Shown here: positions 51,968-64,000 of the stretch, one piece after another
Position numbering within the stretch: position 1 is the first letter of the stretch
How the letters are laid out: each line of letters opens with the position of its first letter
DNA from: Centropus unirufus
Lineage: Eukaryota; Chordata; Aves; Cuculiformes; Centropidae
NCBI GenBank assembly: GCA_013397695.1
Contig: VYZI01000033.1
Coordinates: forward strand, 2,297,776 to 2,361,775
Length of the DNA: 64,000 nt
Direction: 5' to 3'
Notes under the pieces: generated by a model
Told to the model about the DNA's origin: nothing
What the model saw: the letters and a program-made list of their open reading frames with translations, nothing else
Databases searched by the model: none
Program-made: the position numbers and the translations under genes

Positions 51968-54900
51968 GTAGATGGCTAAGACAAAAACAATTGCACATTA
52001 GTTTTGGTGCAACATTGACTTCTCACAGAAACCAGCAGCACAGAGACTCTACCAGACCAAATTGTAGTAGGCACAGTTTAAAAAAAAAACCAAAACACTT
52101 TGATTCAGTTGGTAGGAACAATAGACAGCACAGACCTCAGCATGGATTAAGCAACTCGGGGCTTGCCCTGAGCCCTGGGTGGAGCTTTGTTAACTCTGCA
52201 GGGAGCGTTCCTCGTGTTCCCTGTCACAGCTGTGACTATGACAGAGCCACACACAGAGCCATATTCCTCAGACACTTTTCCCCTTAAGGGGAGAAAGGTG
52301 TTTCTTTGGATTCATAGTGTGGCACCACAGCATCCAGCTTTGCAGAGTGGATTACAATCAAGAAATCCTAGCAAGAGTGGATTTGGAATGAGTAAAAAGT
52401 AACTTAGTCATACATTAAAACAAAGGAATCGTTCAGGCTTTAACAAACTTGTAATCAGAGCTATAAGAGCTCTGTACCTCACCTGAAATTCATCAGCCTC
52501 TCCATAGTGACCATAGACTTCCAAGTCTGTAAGACATGAAGTCCGCTGTTGAAGAATGAGTGGCTTAACCTCTCCTCCCCATGACTGCACAGGGAAGATC
52601 ACTGCAGATTTGTAAATACGGAGGCACCCAGGGAATCCAAGGAGCCAGAAAGCCTTCTACAGGTCACAGGCACAAACACCAGAAGATCTCGAAGCACCCC
52701 CTTTTTTCCTTCCTAATTATATCAGCAGGTTGTGGGTGAATTCCTACACTATGCAACCTTATACTCCACCACCAGGAATTTTTATCACCATCTAGTTATT
52801 CTGCAGCAGGATGGCCACTCTGTATATTGATTAAACATCAGCTGCCGCTAGATAAAAATATTATCCATGTGGCACCATGTGTTTTTCCTCTTGAGACAAG
52901 CAAGAAATTGGAGCAAACTGAACCTTTTAACTTCTCCCCAAACATCTGGCTTGTTAATTCACAATTACAGTATTATTCCAGACTTAAAGGTGACAAAAAT
53001 GTTCAGAATATGCAACTTCTATTTCTCGCTTTAGGTTTCAAACATTAAGTGCCATTTGCCCAGCAATACCAATACAGTGTTAAGAAGTTTTAAAAATATT
53101 TTGTTAACTAAATATGCTTTTTAAAGTCCAGTGGTACAGAGAGCTTTCTATTTTATGCCCCATAGGGAAAAAAATATTAACTTTTGTTGCTGTTTCCAAC
53201 TTTGACATACGCTAAACACCCCATCTTAATTACCGTATTTTATTTATGAGGGTAATGTTCCAACACAAAACTTTCTGTATAGCTTTTTGTTAGTATTCTT
53301 GTTTCTTTCTTTCTTTCCTTACCTTGTTTGTTTCCTCCATTGTTAAGTTTCCTCTGAGGCTTTTGGCCTAGACAGTGTGTTTACAGTATTACAGCTTATA
53401 TATTACTCGAGGCTCAAAAAAATTGACAGCATTTTTCCTCTTCATCAATTATGCATATACTTTTTCTGGAATAATATATCTACAAATAGAGAATATTTGG
53501 AGGAGCTTCTTGGCACTCCGGCTACTTACTACTAAGCAAGGGCTGAAAATCAAAATTACTCTTACCAGAAACAGCTGGAGAGCAGAAGTTCCCTCACAAA
53601 GCCATCCCCAGGGGGAATGCTCCACACCATCAATCTCTTGAATAATCAACACTTACTATGCGCACAGAAGCACTGGTGCAGTATGCAGAATATGGATTAG
53701 AGATCTGTACTGTGGCATCAACAGAGGAAAGTTTTGACACAGAATTATTTGATACTAATTTCTAAGGTCAGCTTCATTTCAAATACCAGATTATTTTTTT
53801 TTTTAATATTCGGGTTACCAAAGGTCTATTTGAGTTCACTTTCTGCCATTCATCCTTCTTTCCACTCTTATGGCCAGTACTTTTCATGTTATTATCTCAC
53901 AATGCTTTTTGGCCTGCTTAATTGGAAACAGCACAGCATCCTTAAGAGTAGGCATACACCAATATTATTGAAGTTTAGACAAAAAGGTGAAGCTACTCAG
54001 AGGTTAATCTAGTTGGCTGCTGTCTCACATCAAGCAGCAGAGTAAATACAGGAATTCTAAAGTGTCAATCCATGCTTTTTCCACTACAATGACACTTCTG
54101 TTGCATTTAGCCAGGTAACTGTTTTACCCTCTATCAATTGCACAAGGAAGGAAAAAGCCATCCACAGCTCCTCGGTTGTCTGATGAGAACTGATAGTTAT
54201 CTCTGTGATTGGCTTTCATAGTCACAGGCATTATGTTCCCTTTGGTATTTTACATTTAAAATGCCTATTTAGTTACTCATGCAAACTTTTTCACAAAAAG
54301 AGACCAATTAACATTTGTTTTCCACAGCTTAATTTACATTAATGCCGGAGGGTCATGCATTTAAAAGATCTTACCGAGTTAAAAAATTAGGAAAATAATA
54401 AGAATAAATTATTAAATACATACACTGAAATATAGACTAGCTCAGAATTAGGTCTTCTATCTGTAATTTAAAATCAAGAATTTGATACAAGATGGCTTAT
54501 AAATGAAAGTTACTGGGTAGTTCGCTGTGAATGTTAAGACTATGAAGATCACTGACGTTATATTTTTTAACATATTCACCATAGCACTGTTTTATCATTA
54601 TCTTTGCTATTTAACTTGAGCAACAGCATGCTCACCACAGGACTTAACTAGTTTGTATACCTACGTGCATGTTATTGCTATGTAATTATTTCTCTGCCTT
54701 CAGATGAGATAATTCTTAACCCTGTGTCCAGCTTCTGCTAATTATGATTGCTCACATGGCACAGAAATTGTACAAAGGAGGAAAGATCTCTTAAAAGTTA
54801 TAGTGTGCAGTGTTTCAGGATTACAATAATCAATAATGAAGATTTAATGTGATAAACCTTTGTGTTTAGGCACAGGAATGCTGAAAGTAGACTAGCATTA

Positions 54901-57900
54901 GTCCTCAACTAGTCTAGGCTTGCTATTGGTAACAATTGTACAATTAATCTTGTCTGTATGTTTTCTTTGATACTTTAATATGCAGGAGACTATGCTAGTC
55001 TGACCAGTTAACATTTTTATTGTTATTTTGTATGGTTCCCAAGGCTTTGAAAGAGAAATTGGCTTCCCCTACAAAGATGCTTCTTTATAGAAAAATTTCT
55101 TCTTGTTCAAAACCAAATTGGTTTTTACTCCCACAATAGAGAATGACTAAATATTACAAGATGACACATTCCCACTGGGGACATAGATTTAGGAACAAGC
55201 TGAGCAGCAAGCTAACAAAAAGCTAAGCCCTAAGACCTTCAGTTAAAACATCCTATAAAGAAGATTGAGTTCACCTACACCAAATTCTGTGGGCAAACAC
55301 ACAAGGCAGCTTCTGAAGGAAAACACTTTGAAATGGCCAGCAGCACTGCAGGAAATTCAAAATTTGCCAAGAACCATAAGAAAACAGGTTAAAAGAATTG
55401 CACAGCTTCCCAATTTAACATCTGACATATATTATTATGACATGCTGTACTCCAGCTGATGGTCTGCACTCAGTGGGAGTCAGGCATTCATTTAAGAACT
55501 TTGTTAGACCTTCCAGACCCAATTCAGTAAAGTGAAAGAAGTTTATAGAAAAGTTAAGTACAGATACAGGAACTTCTCCGCCAACATCTGTGTTTAAGAC
55601 AATTCTTATTATCATCTTCTTGCTTCATTTACGCACTTCCCCAAAGATTCCCAAGACAATAACATTTTGTAACAAGTCTCATTTCAGAAAGTATATTTCC
55701 ATTCCTAAAGACAAAATGCACTGGGTACTTTTGGAGCTGCTGTCTGAATGTGGAATGACTTTCATCAAAGGCAGCTAAGAAGATTGCAAGTGATTGAGTA
55801 AAGCCTCAAAATATGCCACAGCTCTTTAGCCAAGTCATGTGAAGTAACCATATTTAAGCCCCTACCTAAAATGCAACTGCAAAATATACTTTGGTATCTA
55901 AGCCACCATGGAGAGGCGGTATATTTGAATTTCTCCTCACAACAGGGTAGGATCAGACAAGACCATTTTACAAGGTCCAACGGTGCGACTTTTCAGGCAG
56001 CAGTAACTAGGTCATTTACAACCATCTGTTCTTAGCCTCACTCTCCCTGTGGTCATCACCGAAGCTGTGTGCTAATTAATTTTCTCCTGCTAATCAGTGG
56101 AGACACCTCTGAAACTAACACATCATCCATTTTCAGTCAGCAGCTTCTGGACCCCTGTGGATGGCATTTCCATGAGATGTTATTATCAATAAAGGTAAAA
56201 AGTTTATCTCAAAGAGCAAACCCCTGTAAGGCTTTTCACCTGCTCTGCGTGCAACAGCCCTGTGAAAGAAAAAGTTCTCTTCATCTGTATTTTCAGAGAA
56301 CAAACAGAGGGTACATAGACAATTGCCTCCAAATTTTCAACAAAGAAAGTATTTAGGCACCTTGTTAATTTTGATATGAGGAGTTAAGCATTGAAATGTT
56401 TGGAGATACGGAGTTAAAAGTTCTGCCTGGGGTTTCACTGGCAGTCTGTGCGGGCAAGTAGTTTACTACAATCTCACTGAAACTTCCCCTTAAACTGTGA
56501 GAAGATGAATACATAGTTCCCAAACAGAATGGTTGTATTTCATTCATTCTGAAGATTGATAAAACAAAAATCTCAATACTATAGGCTCTTCAAACCTACC
56601 AGTTCTACCTAACAGCATGACTTATACTGAACTTCGGGTTTGCTATGCACATGTTTTTAATGTATATATCTATTGCTCCTGTTATGCGTTTTAAAAAAAG
56701 CCAACACATTCTTCAGATGAATTGATTTTAGCATCATGAAATGATCTTACTTTTAAAAACAAGCTTTTGCATTATCATAGTTGTGTTACTTTGCCTTAGT
56801 AGGTATTGTAAAAGCAGCCAGAAGAAAAACTAATGTAGATAAATATATACATATATAGAAAATATATGTAGGTCCATGAAAGCTGCTCGATGAGAAACAA
56901 ATGGCAAGAGATTATGACCTAGGTTCTATGGCACTGTTTGTAGTTCTGCATCAGAGTACCTCAGCTAGAGCTCAGAGAATTATATTTTATAAGGTGTGAA
57001 CAGAGCACAGCATTCATGAATACTCCACGTTAAATAAATAAGGTTGAAATAACAGCTCACAGAAACTATTATTCACTCTGATATGTATATAACAACCTGG
57101 AACTGCAATTAGCCTCTGAGGACTGCTCCTAAATTGTAGCAAGGACAGTTTGTCCCCGGATTCCCAACCTGTGGTATTGTTAGACTGACTGGAAATGGTT
57201 GCCAGCTCACCTGTACTCAGCCGCAGCCAGTCAATTATGTATTTGCAATCCTACCAGCAAGGATTAGACATAATTCTAAGGGATATATTCTGAAATCCCT
57301 GCTTTTCAAGATGTACGACAACTATATAATAAAGTAGAAAAAAAAGGAACCAGAAAATTACATCCTTAGAGGCTTATTTTTTTTGTTAGAGGGTAGTAGC
57401 TGGCGCATCGCATTTTTAGTCTTGCAGCTGATGCTTCAAGGGTGCAGCCAGGCATCTTCATGCAGCTGGTTACGGGATCAGGGGCTAATGGCTGCAGTAC
57501 CAGGCAGGCAAGAAGTGGAACTGCACTGTGCCCTAGACCCAGCTATGGGGAAGTTCAAAAGCAGGATCACAATTCAAATCAAATCGCCTCATCTCTGTGA
57601 AATGCAGTGCTCATCCCTGAGTGTATACGGAAAATACTTTTTTTGGTGTGCTAATTTTTTGCAAAGTTGGAGACAACTGAAAATAAAAAAAATAGGATAA
57701 GCATGTCTATGAACATTTCTGTAATAGAAATTGCACATGTAAAGAGGAAGAAGGAGCAGAGCAGTTAATGCTAGAACTCTGGTTTTGATCTAGACCTGCA
57801 CCTATGCACTGTAAATCAGACTCTGGGGATTGGAGACAGTCTTCCACTTTTCCCTTTTCTCCCAACAACATGCTACAGAGTGGTAACTTGCACACTGTGC

Positions 57901-60900
57901 CTGACCTTCAATTAAAACCCTTGTGGGAGGAAGAAGGGTCAAGGGCAGGTCATTCACAGTTCTTCATATTTGGATTGGTTTACCCGAGTGTTCAGTTCGC
58001 TTTTAAAGGTGCAGGTTAGGATTCACACTGATGAAGCTACAATGCAGAGAGTGGGAGGCTGAATACGCAGGAGCGGGAAGGGATGTGAACAAGAGCATTA
58101 CTCTCCCCTGCTTCTGCAAGGCAACCAGACCACTGAGAGCAAGGCACGACCCAACATTTTTTGAAGCTGGCTGTCAGCCCCACATTCTCATCCTTCTCAA
58201 CATGCAACTCTGGTTTTAAGCTTTTTGTGTGTGTGCTACAAGACATGCATAAATAAAAAAAGTGTGGTATCGGGTAGTCAAACCAGCAGTTATGATATTG
58301 TTATTTAGTACCTCAACAAATCAAGACAAGCTTCTCCTTTTGGAAAAAGAGCATGAAGCAACAAATATGAAAATTGCCTCTATAATGCTGCTACAGGGAT
58401 GCCTCTCAAATCATTTTATCAGCAAAAAGGAAGTAATGTCTGCTGGTAACAGCTAAAGATCACGTTCTAATTTTAGCGATTGCAGTTAACTCATTCCCAA
58501 TGGAGTTGCACTTACCGTGAGAAGGTTTCTAACTGCTTCAGCACTGAAAGGAAACAAGCATCGAGTCATTCAACTGCAGTTCTATATGCAAATATGATTT
58601 TTTGGCCCATGAAGGGAAAGGATATGGAATCTGCTGCTATAACCCATTCAGCCAAACATTTCCACACATTTCTTATAATGCAAAAGCTGAAAAAAAAATT
58701 CATTTTTGACACAGTGTTTTAGCTGTCTCTATACAAATATGATCATTAGCATGCACATGTGTTCCATTATGGATAGGGCATATGTATAGGAACTGTATGC
58801 AGACTGCATACCTAGAATTGGTAATAAAAGTTTTAATTAACAATTACATTCCCCTTGACATCTAACAGCTATATTACTAACTTTATTCAGAGATTATGAT
58901 CATGTCATATGTAACTCAACAGATATTAAGGTGATATATTACAATTACATTAAACTTCTGGAGACCATAATATGAACTGTCCAATTTTTTTTATTATTAT
59001 CTCCCAGAACAGTGATTCAGTATAAAGAATTTAATTTCACATAACATATTTTCTGCATTAACCTCTAACAGGACCTATGATAGAATCCTCGCAACTAGAC
59101 AACAAAAGGGGAAGAAAACCCTAAAAGCTTCCTTATAGTCAAGGTGATATAGTACAGTGACCGGAATAAAATTCTTTTATGGTTATGAGACTTATGGTTG
59201 ATCCTAAAGCATGCATAGCGTGCCAGGAGAACCCTAGCAGTTAATAAATATGTATATTAAAAAGAAATAAGGAGCCTCCCTTGGTGAGTAGTGATAAATG
59301 TAAAGCTCTTTAAAAAGTGATATTTTTTCAATGAATTATGTAAACAGATTTACACTTTGGAATAAAATCTTTAGCAAGCTATTTTGCAGCAGGGAATGAG
59401 AATTCCTTTTTCATTAAAAAATGGGAGGAAGAAAAATACAAAAATGTTAAATCCAGCAAAGGTCAACATAAAATTATGGTGTAATGTCAAGGTAGGTGTT
59501 TTTGAACTGCCACCTCCTTTTCTGTCAAGATTAATCTCTGCTTTGAGCCTGTGACTGAATAGAAATGTTGAAATCCCAAGAAAGCTGAACTCAGACTGGC
59601 AAGTGGAAGGCATTTGAATGGGGAGAGCACCTTGTCACTGCAGATAAAATAGCAAAACTAGGGACCTCTGTATTTATTGGCAAAAGTCATGGAGCATGCC
59701 GACGGGTATTATGAAAGGGGATGTACATAACGATAGATAGATATAAAGAGAAATAATCAAGAAATTAATATGGGTGATTCATGGCACTAATACATAGGCA
59801 GATGCAAACTCACTCTGCCCCTTTCCCAAGCTAACCAGGGGCTGCAACAACTGCCGCTCAACACATGCTAATGTGCAGTCTAGCTTTGTAGAAGGCTCTG
59901 GGTTCAGACAGAGTGGAATATAAATCAGATTTATGCTGGCATTTTTCTCCAGATTTGAAGATACTGATACACAACAGGGGAGGAAACTGCATTCAACTAT
60001 CTACAGCTTAAAAAAAAGCTGAAATATATGAGAAAGTACATTACAACTGACATAAAGTACAATCCTATTCTACTTTGAAGAGCAGATCAGTGTTTAAGAT
60101 ACGTTGAACTTCACATGTGAACTCCATTTTTTTTTTATTTCAATGATTCTAATACTCACACTAAAATTTAAGCATACTTGCAGGCATTGTTGAACTGTTG
60201 CCTGAGTGAAGGGCACTGCCCCAAAATTCTAGGGTAAAAATTCTACAACTATTTTCACTGCTCTGAATATTTAGCTCCCTACTCATCCATAACTACAGGT
60301 ATCTCAAACCTGTGAGCAGTTAGATATATAACATTTAACTTTCCAGAAATATGATTGGTGCTTAAATTCAGAGGGAGGAACAAAAATAAGTTCTGCAAAG
60401 GAGCTATAGGGAAAATAGATATATTCAGCTTATCTGTTGATGGATAGTGAAATCTGGAATACTTGTGTGCATCTTTGGCTTGGTTAGCACGAAACAGACT
60501 GACACCACATTTAGCTTACTGGCAATAATATTACTTTCTTTTTCTCAGCTAATATCAACCAACCTTTGTAGTATAATGTTTTTTAACTAAATGTCTGAGA
60601 AAATTTACCCTCTAGACTCCTTACTTGATGTCTTATAGAAATATGCATCCTAAATCCTAATTCACTGCATAAATAAAAATGTTTCAGGACAGATAAGTGA
60701 AAACTGTTATGCATTGTTGTAAACAAAGCATATTGAAAAAATATTTTTCCTTTTGTAGGCTGCAATTAAATTGAAAAATAACTTTTCTTCCACTGTAATT
60801 AGCATGTGTCTCTCTTTCATGTATTTACAATGAAGATACACATGATAAAACAGATTGGATCCTGATGCAACACGAAAAAAGTGCCCTAAAGAATGAGTTG

Positions 60901-63900
60901 TTACTTTGACTCAAATGGGATAATTATTTCTGAGCTGAGTTTTCAGAACATATTTAAACACTTAATGGCTGCAAAGTGGCAACTGATTTTTTTTTTAAAT
61001 TACTATTCCATGGCAGACTGGATCAGCGTACTCTGCGTTTTTCACAAACCTCTCCTCCCTAGATATCCCTTCCCATTGCAATTATGTTGCACTCAACTGT
61101 GTAACAGCTGAGCTCAGCAATGTGAACTCATCACAGGACAATCTGTCCGGAAGTAGTGTCCATTTCCTCTTCCCCTTTTTTCCCCAAAATAGCAGAACTT
61201 TTAATTGTCATCTTGTGCATTGATGCTCTTCTGGCAGCAGAAACAGGCAGTGCTTTTCACTTTGAGCTGTAAAGGCTAGAGGCAAGTGAGAGTCGAGAGG
61301 AGAACAAAATACTCCATCTCCTCTAAGTAATGTTAGAGTAAAGGTGAAGAGAATCAAAAGAAAGAGTTCGAAAGGAGAACACATGCCCAAGGTAGGGAAG
61401 GAACGAAAGGAGATGGGATGGAGACAGGAAAAATAAGGCCAAAAAACCACCAAGCTGGGTGAGAGGAAAGGAACAGATATCATGTGAAACGGAGTTTCAA
61501 TGAAGTTGCTGTCTCCCATTAGTTTTAGTTTTAAAGATTAACGTGAGTGACTATTACTAGTGTGTTGCTAGCAAAGAAGGAAGGTGGGGGATTTGTGCTG
61601 GTACTGAACCTCTGAGGTTCATCCTGGTCAGACTGGGAAGAGCTATACTGGGGGTGGAGGGGTGCTCAACCCACGCCAGTTCTCAAGCATTCCCTGCTGC
61701 ACTAGTTCTGTGCTCCCCATACCAGGAGATTTCAAATGCTAAACGAGCAATAGATGCAGTCCTGAGGACTAAGCCTCTTGTTTTTACCACCACCATAGTG
61801 GGAGAAGGGGAGATAGGGCAAGTTCTTCCTTAGCGCTTGGACTGGGTGTGACATCCACAGCCATGGAAGTGAGGAGCGGGATTTCCGAGGGTGAGAACAG
61901 GCAGTGCTATCACAGATGAGTGTTTTGCAACAGCAGGATTCTTCTCAGCATAGCTCAATCATCCCGAATGTAAATTGTCACATAGTAGTATTTTGACTTC
62001 CTTCGCTAAACCCACCATGAATGGGACTAAATAAACACATTTTTCTTTGTTAGCTCTACATTTACATATATTCCTTCACTTCCCTCTTTTTATTACTTAC
62101 ATTTTCATTCAACTACCAGCTTTCCTAGGCTTGTGAAATAATCACAGAATTGACGAGCAGTCTGATGTTACTTGTAAAAATCTTGTTGCTTAAGCAAGAT
62201 TTAAAATGTTTTTAAATAACAGGCCCAGCAACCACAGCTTACAGAAAAAGACTGCAATTTCTTAGTCTTAAGAAACCAGGAGATGGCCAGATCTTGACAG
62301 AAGAAAAGAATAGAGGAGCCTCCAGCCAACCAGTGACTCTTCTGTGACACCAAGGTCTGGGAAAAGCTAAAGCTCATTAAACTTTACCAATTAATCTGTA
62401 AATGAAAGACTGCAAAAAATAATCATCTTAGTTAAAGGAAATAAATTTCTAGCCTGAAAAAAGATGCTACCTGCTGGTGTATTTCTCTATTGTATGCTAT
62501 ATATTTTTCAAGTTCTGAGTATAACCTACATTATGGATGCCTTTTCCTGAATGATCAGAGGTGCCTTAAACTTCATTGAATAGAAACTACAATTACTGAC
62601 AATTAAGAAGTTCTAATATTTGTCACAGAGAAGTAGCCTTGACTGAGTAAGCCTTATAAGTGAAATATTGATGATAATCGTATGCGAGAGATGCAAAGTT
62701 GGGTGTATTTTTTGATGTAACATTGCTTTTCATTCTAACTGAACCTCAAACAAGAGCAAAAAAACCTATTATTCAAATAGCGCATCAACAATACTTATGC
62801 AGTGAAGTCTTGTTTCCTCCTTAGATTTCATTTCTCTTACCTGGTCTCTTCTGTAGCTATAAAGAAACCATCATCTGAAGCATCAAGCCAATTTTGCCTC
62901 TGTCTCTTGATCACTGGAATCGCACTTGCCTTAATGGCACTTGCACTGGCTTGCAAGGCTTTGCCATTAGCCATAAGAACATGGGGAGCAGCATGCTGAA
63001 ATCACAATAAAACGGAAAGATATTTGCCTGAGAATAAGCATAATACTCTTAACTGTTTTTCCTATAAAGGACAGCATACACACAGCACTTCTCTCAGCAG
63101 TCTTCCTCAAGCAGCACCTAGGGATTCGATAACACTCTGGGAGCGTAAACAAGTTTTAGCCAAAGGTCTTAATGCTCTTTAAAAAAGAAATTAACTATTG
63201 CTAATGCAATTGTATACACAGAGAAACTGAGGCATGAATAAATGCCACGAACTAAATGCCATGAGCTTCGCAGGAGAATTATTTTGATTTTAGAAGACAA
63301 TTGACATTTTCTGAGCAAAAACCCAGCATCCCAATTAACATAATCAGACTTTTTTTCTTCATCCAAGTATGGCATTAATCCAATTAAAAAATTCATACTT
63401 CTCACTTCATAGGTCCTTACTTGGCCAGTATTTCTTTACACGTAAGTCACCAAATAAGACAAGTGGTTTGGTCCTGCTGCTAACCTAAACTGGAGGAGGA
63501 CAACAAATATTTATTTGACCTTACTGGTGACATGATTCTTTGGGTTGCTCACCAGTCATTATATATTACAGTTGAATGAAATATGTCTATATTCACTTTA
63601 ATATAGATTACACCAAATATAAAAAATACATTAATTTTCCACTAAACCTTTACCTGGAACAACTGTGCAATGAGAGCAAATACTCAGATCTAAGGAGGGA
63701 AGCTGCCTTCCAATATATGAAAAGGAGAGAATGGAAATAATGTTTTCTATATCATCTCTAGGTAACAGTTTGGGAGAATATCCCATGACAAATAATAAAT
63801 CTTGGAAATTCAAATCAGGTTTCCCACAGAATTATCAGCGGGATTAACTAATAACACTATTTGATTAAAATAGGTATGATCGAAGACATTATACAAAGGT

Positions 63901-64000
63901 TAGAGTTTGGGCTTTTTTCTCACGTGGATTCAGCATCATGTTTTCTTAGTAAGACCTATTTTCTTGGTGAAATAATACCAACTTTCCACATTTTTGTAAT
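51968..64000. other. Non-coding AT-rich sequence, no gene seen
   Basis: The last 12 kb hold no CR1, LTR or RNA gene that I can recognise and no coding exon I would support. The longest frames are 105 codons or fewer and carry no motif. A CTTT-type run lies near 53303-53320. A frame at 62802-62999 has a hydrophobic leucine/alanine-rich C-terminal part that comes from a local run of GCA/CTTGC words rather than from a recognised membrane protein. Confidence 0.5.

Noticed and set aside
62802..62999. Hydrophobic, possibly membrane-spanning small protein
   Set aside because: The hydrophobic part arises from a local GCA/CTTGC-rich word pattern. There is no homologue I recognise and no gene structure.
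1..64000. CRISPR array, tRNA or rRNA genes, bacterial operons
   Set aside because: I saw no regularly spaced direct repeats, no cloverleaf with A and B boxes, no rRNA-like blocks and no prokaryotic gene packing.

Overview
The window reads as a piece of a sauropsid, most likely bird, nuclear genome. The evidence is the set of CR1-type LINE fragments, including antisense copies ending in the TCATAGAAT-type 3' terminus, together with one LTR resembling galliform ERVL-like LTRs. The species, chromosome and nearest gene cannot be named from sequence alone. No bacterial, organellar or viral gene organisation is present: there are no operons, and the longest open frame is 133 codons and matches nothing I recognise.

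Most of the window is AT-rich, non-coding DNA with no CpG-island-like block, as in a gene desert or a very long intron. I found no protein-coding exon I would defend. By region: 1-3097 is unremarkable. 3098-3785 is a probable solo LTR with a TATA box, a CCAAT box, an AT microsatellite and a polyadenylation signal. 3791-9486 is plain sequence with one perfect 16-bp palindrome and a possible CR1 end. 9487-10829 is a broken, 5'-truncated CR1 on the plus strand with reverse-transcriptase remnants. 10830-17435 is plain. 17436-18114 is a CR1 3' end on the minus strand. 18115-29480 is plain with short CR1 tails, a relatively GC-rich unassigned block near 20.2-21.3 kb and a polypurine microsatellite near 27.5 kb. 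29486-29800 is a third CR1 piece. 29801-64000 is mostly plain, with a possible polyadenylation site near 34.42 kb, a suspicious 57-base G run with an N at 44052-44108, a block near 47.9-48.4 kb with the look of a conserved non-coding element, and a 24-bp tandem repeat near 51.9 kb.

No genes act together here. The history that can be read is insertion and decay of retroelements in otherwise quiet DNA. I found no evidence for a new biological system. The most useful leads are the candidate conserved block, the LTR with its hairpin, the possible transcript end near 34.4 kb, and the likely assembly fault at the G run.
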